Shown: positions 62,823 to 64,000 of the stretch, piece by piece
Layout of the letters: each line of letters opens with the position of its first letter
Numbering within the stretch: position 1 is the first letter of the stretch
Assembly: GCA_018822665.1 (NCBI GenBank)
Contig: JAHJJX010000017.1
Location: 1-64,000 of the forward strand
Length of the DNA: 64,000 nt
Source: a bacterium
Lineage (GTDB): Bacteria > Campylobacterota > Campylobacteria > Campylobacterales > Sulfurimonadaceae
Reading direction: 5' to 3'
Program-made: the position numbers and the translations under genes
The notes under the pieces: model-generated
What the model was told of the DNA's origin: nothing
Databases searched by the model: none
What the model saw: the letters and a program-made list of their open reading frames with translations, nothing else

Positions 62823-63773
62823 CTAAGAGTTTAATTGAGAGATTTTGCTTTGCAAGCGTCTCCACTCTCTATGGTCCATTAAAGGGTAACCGCTGTAAAC
62901 TCCGCCGCTCTCTTTAATGCTTTTTGTTACGCCGCTTCTGGCTGTAAAAGTAGAAAATGCAGCGATATCAAGATGGTCAGAGAAAGCGCTTTGTCCGCTT
63001 ACCACACAGTTGCGTCCAAGCTTCGTCGAGCCGCCTATCCCTGTTTGTGCAACAAAGATACAGTATTCCCCTATCTCACAGTTATGCGCAATATGGATAA
63101 AGTTATCTAATTTTGTACCTTTTTTTATAATGGTAGAGTTAAAGACTGCTCTATCTATCGCACAATTTGCACCGATTTCCACTTCATCTTCTATGATGAC
63201 ATTGCCATTTTGATATATTTTAATATGCTCGCCCGCTTTTGTATGAGAAAACCCAAATCCATCCGCACCGATGACAGTTCCCGAATGGATGAAACAATCA
63301 GCACCAATCACACAATCACGGTAAATCGTAACATTCGGATAGATAATAGTATTGTCTTTGATTCTGACATTGGAGCCGATGTAAGCACCTGCCATTACGG
63401 TAACATTGGCACCTATAATTGCGCCATTTTCCAGCTTTGCCATCTCATCTATAAAACTGCCTTCGCCTATGATGGCATGTGGAAGTTCAAAACTTATGGG
63501 TTTTGGTGCAAAAAGTTTTGTTGAAAGTGCCATGGAGATAGAAACATCATCACACACTATATAAGATGCATTTTGAGGCAGAAAATCTACTAAATCACCG
63601 GGAATTAAAAATGCTTTTGCTTTTGAAGATGAAAGTTGGGAAGAATACTTTTTATGAACTGCAAACGTAAGCTGCGAGGGTGAGGCAAGAGCCAACTCAT
63701 TCATAGAATCAAGCTCTAAGTCCTCACCGACCAAACGGAGGTTCAAAAAAGAAGCAAGCGTGCTAAAGAGCAT
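62823..63773 (-). CDS. lpxD: UDP-3-O-acylglucosamine N-acyltransferase, copy 2
   Basis: 316 residues with the same plan as its downstream neighbour, eight bases away: N-terminal domain, hexapeptide beta-helix, catalytic His in [13 protein letters not shown], and a C-terminal helix ([11 protein letters not shown]). Long stretches agree closely ([16 protein letters not shown] against [16 protein letters not shown]), so the pair is a tandem duplication. Either may prefer another acyl chain. Copy 20 of the 11-mer encodes L-P-H-A at the matching site. Confidence 0.93.
   Translation of the reverse strand: MLFSTLASFLNLRLVGEDLELDSMNELALASPSQLTFAVHKKYSSQLSSSKAKAFLIPGDLVDFLPQNASYIVCDDVSISMALSTKLFAPKPISFELPHAIIGEGSFIDEMAKLENGAIIGANVTVMAGAYIGSNVRIKDNTIIYPNVTIYRDCVIGADCFIHSGTVIGADGFGFSHTKAGEHIKIYQNGNVIIEDEVEIGANCAIDRAVFNSTIIKKGTKLDNFIHIAHNCEIGEYCIFVAQTGIGGSTKLGRNCVVSGQSAFSDHLDIAAFSTFTARSGVTKSIKESGGVYSGYPLMDHREWRRLQSKISQLNS
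63474..63484 (-). repeat. TTCCACATGCC copy 20, in lpxD copy 2
   Basis: Exact 11-mer, sense; read L-P-H-A at the position matching copy 19. Confidence 0.9.
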
Positions 63774-63774
63774 G

Positions 63775-64000
63775 CTATCTCTCTAGTGCAACGGCACCGC
63801 TTCTTACTATCTCTTTTGGATGAAATTTTTTCACAACACTCAAGAAATTATCTACTCTTTTTGGCTCATCTGCAACCATTACTATAATGACACTTTCACT
63901 CACATCAACAATTTTACCATTGTATGCGCCGCAAAGCGTACTTATATCGCTTAAGTTTTCCGTAATTGGAAACTTCACTAATGCCATCTCTTTTTCAACC
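63775..64000 (-). CDS. ilvN: acetolactate synthase small subunit, C-terminal part (5' end outside window)
   Basis: The frame stays open to the right edge (V-E-K-E before M-A-L-V-K-F), so the gene begins beyond 64000. The visible 75 residues match the C-terminal domain of IlvN/Ilv[31 protein letters not shown] and [11 protein letters not shown]. This regulatory subunit brings valine feedback to acetolactate synthase. Its stop is one base from the start of lpxD copy 2. Confidence 0.9.
   Translation of the reverse strand, partial: VEKEMALVKFPITENLSDISTLCGAYNGKIVDVSESVIIVMVADEPKRVDNFLSVVKKFHPKEIVRSGAVALER

Noticed and set aside
3158-63484. The 11-mer as a Chi, KOPS or transcription-factor site
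   Set aside because: Chi/KOPS sites are strand-biased, but copies here split 12:8. A regulator site would sit near promoters, while most copies are inside genes or after stops. Not excluded, but weaker.
1-64000. CRISPR arrays, rRNA or tRNA genes
   Set aside because: No regularly spaced repeats and no recognisable tRNA or rRNA segment were seen by eye; a covariance search (tRNAscan-SE, Infernal) would settle it.

Overview
The window reads as a chromosome segment of a Campylobacterota bacterium close to Sulfurimonas or Sulfuricurvum. The DNA is AT-rich with dense, overlapping gene strings. The order pheS-pheT-aroA-ispH beside a HIT gene is the order I know from Campylobacter. A DUF2018 gene, a UbiD decarboxylase of the futalosine menaquinone type, rny, a fliL/acpS neighbourhood, and diguanylate cyclase/phosphodiesterase genes all fit the same group. 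No rRNA gene, tRNA gene or CRISPR array was recognised.

Layout. 1-2003: a 5'-cut HD-GYP-type signalling gene of different character from what follows. 2042-7542: the pheS-pheT-aroA-ispH operon (minus). 7711-11124: HIT protein, MltC-like transglycosylase, a new 38-residue membrane ORF and a SagB-like oxidoreductase. 11167-25940: a long minus-strand housekeeping block for arginine, haem, menaquinone, prenyl, lipid A and NAD synthesis. 26193-27717: a graveyard holding a decayed AAA ATPase/DUF4276-like pair and another gene remnant. 27768-39845: housekeeping genes (cmoB, rny, ftsY, radA, carbonic anhydrase, fliL). 39827-48743: a probable integrative element inserted at the 3' end of fliL. 48752-51569: CDGSH protein, IS remnant, acpS, thiS, ankyrin and stress proteins. 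51948-55826: two cyclic-di-GMP enzymes. 56021-64000: hisS, speA, cysE, an aminotransferase, two tandem lpxD genes and the end of ilvN/ilvH.

The most striking signal is the 11-mer TTCCACATGCC (complement GGCATGTGGAA). I found 20 exact copies, where about 0.03 would be expected for a random 11-mer on both strands of 64 kb. It occurs on both strands, inside conserved genes in several reading frames, and between genes. One intergenic pair is inverted and forms a perfect 13-bp hairpin between convergent genes. This is how DNA-uptake sequences of Neisseriaceae and Pasteurellaceae behave. I know of no such sequence described for this group, so it is the best candidate here for an undescribed system.

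The fliL island carries the N-terminal stub of a tyrosine recombinase, repeats at both ends, and an unusual cargo. The cargo is a 1430-residue lipoprotein preceded by a C8 tract, a free-standing protease propeptide lipoprotein, a subtilisin-like lipoprotein, and a HipA kinase fused to its own winged-helix domain with palindromic operator-like sites upstream. Exact copies of the 11-mer are missing from 36,822 to 54,588, which contains the island, although one other gap is nearly as long (11,155-23,630).
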